Below, piece after piece: positions 24,823 through 24,867 of a stretch of DNA of 24,867 nucleotides; the first letter of the stretch is position 1; the number at the start of each line of letters is the position of its first letter. Position numbers and translations under genes: made by a program. This stretch comes from CBDCEG01 sp965215775 (GTDB lineage Bacteria > Pseudomonadota > Gammaproteobacteria > Cardiobacteriales > Ostreibacteriaceae): assembly GCA_965215775.1 (NCBI GenBank), contig CBDCEG010000031.1, positions 1 to 24,867 of the forward strand. The letters are read 5' to 3'. The notes below the pieces were generated by a model. It was not told the DNA's origin and searched no databases. It saw only the letters and a program-made list of their open reading frames with translations.

Positions 24823-24867
24823 AAAGGCTAGTTTATGCAAGTGTAACCTCTCTACTCCCAAAACTCC

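Noticed and set aside
24823..24867. A third copy of the palindromic repeat at the right edge
   Set aside because: GGGAGTAGAGAGGTT on the minus strand is only loosely similar, and the window ends before it can be judged.

Overview
The window comes from a very AT-rich gammaproteobacterium, probably a facultative anaerobe and possibly host-associated. The evidence is an RNase E that keeps the E. coli residue numbering (zinc-link cysteines at 404 and 407), the lptM-lysA pair, a gamma-type PepN, MenB (menaquinone synthesis) and a focA-pfl fermentation operon. I cannot name the genus. No tRNA, rRNA or CRISPR array was seen.

Layout. (1) 1-2596, minus: RNase E, whose reading frame has no stop codon and runs in frame into the start of a transaldolase that continues off the left edge. 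(2) 3003-7381, minus: a tight cluster transcribed usp - menB - lptM-like lipoprotein - lysA - nagA. The lipoprotein has an LptM head, but its remainder looks like a GyrI/Cass2-type effector-binding domain. (3) 7498-14332, minus: a type I restriction-modification locus in the order hsdR - hsdS - rhuM - hsdM. hsdM and rhuM are intact, hsdS carries one frameshift, and the distal half of hsdR carries about thirteen single-base indels. (4) 14520-15559, plus: a start-less fragment of a YwqJ-like deaminase toxin domain, then a short endonuclease V. (5) 15602-19663, minus: the fermentation operon focA - pflB - small ORF - pflA. Pyruvate formate-lyase is split: the 715-aa protein has the active-site cysteines but no glycyl-radical segment, which is encoded by its own 81-aa gene with its own ribosome binding site. 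pflA has one frameshift. (6) 20059-23316: a small lipoprotein of unknown function and, divergently, pepN. (7) 23559-24822: a complete IS3-family insertion sequence with matching ends. Two copies of a palindromic dispersed repeat lie in the gaps around 19.9 and 23.45 kb.

Together the genes suggest mixed-acid type pyruvate cleavage (PFL, its activase and a formate channel), menaquinone-dependent respiration, lysine and amino-sugar metabolism, and a decaying defence locus. The main observations for follow-up are the split PFL, the RNase E/transaldolase frame continuity, the lipoprotein/effector-binding fusion, and the dense indel cluster in hsdR. That cluster, with the hsdS and pflA frameshifts, leaves consensus sequencing error open as an explanation for the broken genes and also for the missing rne stop.
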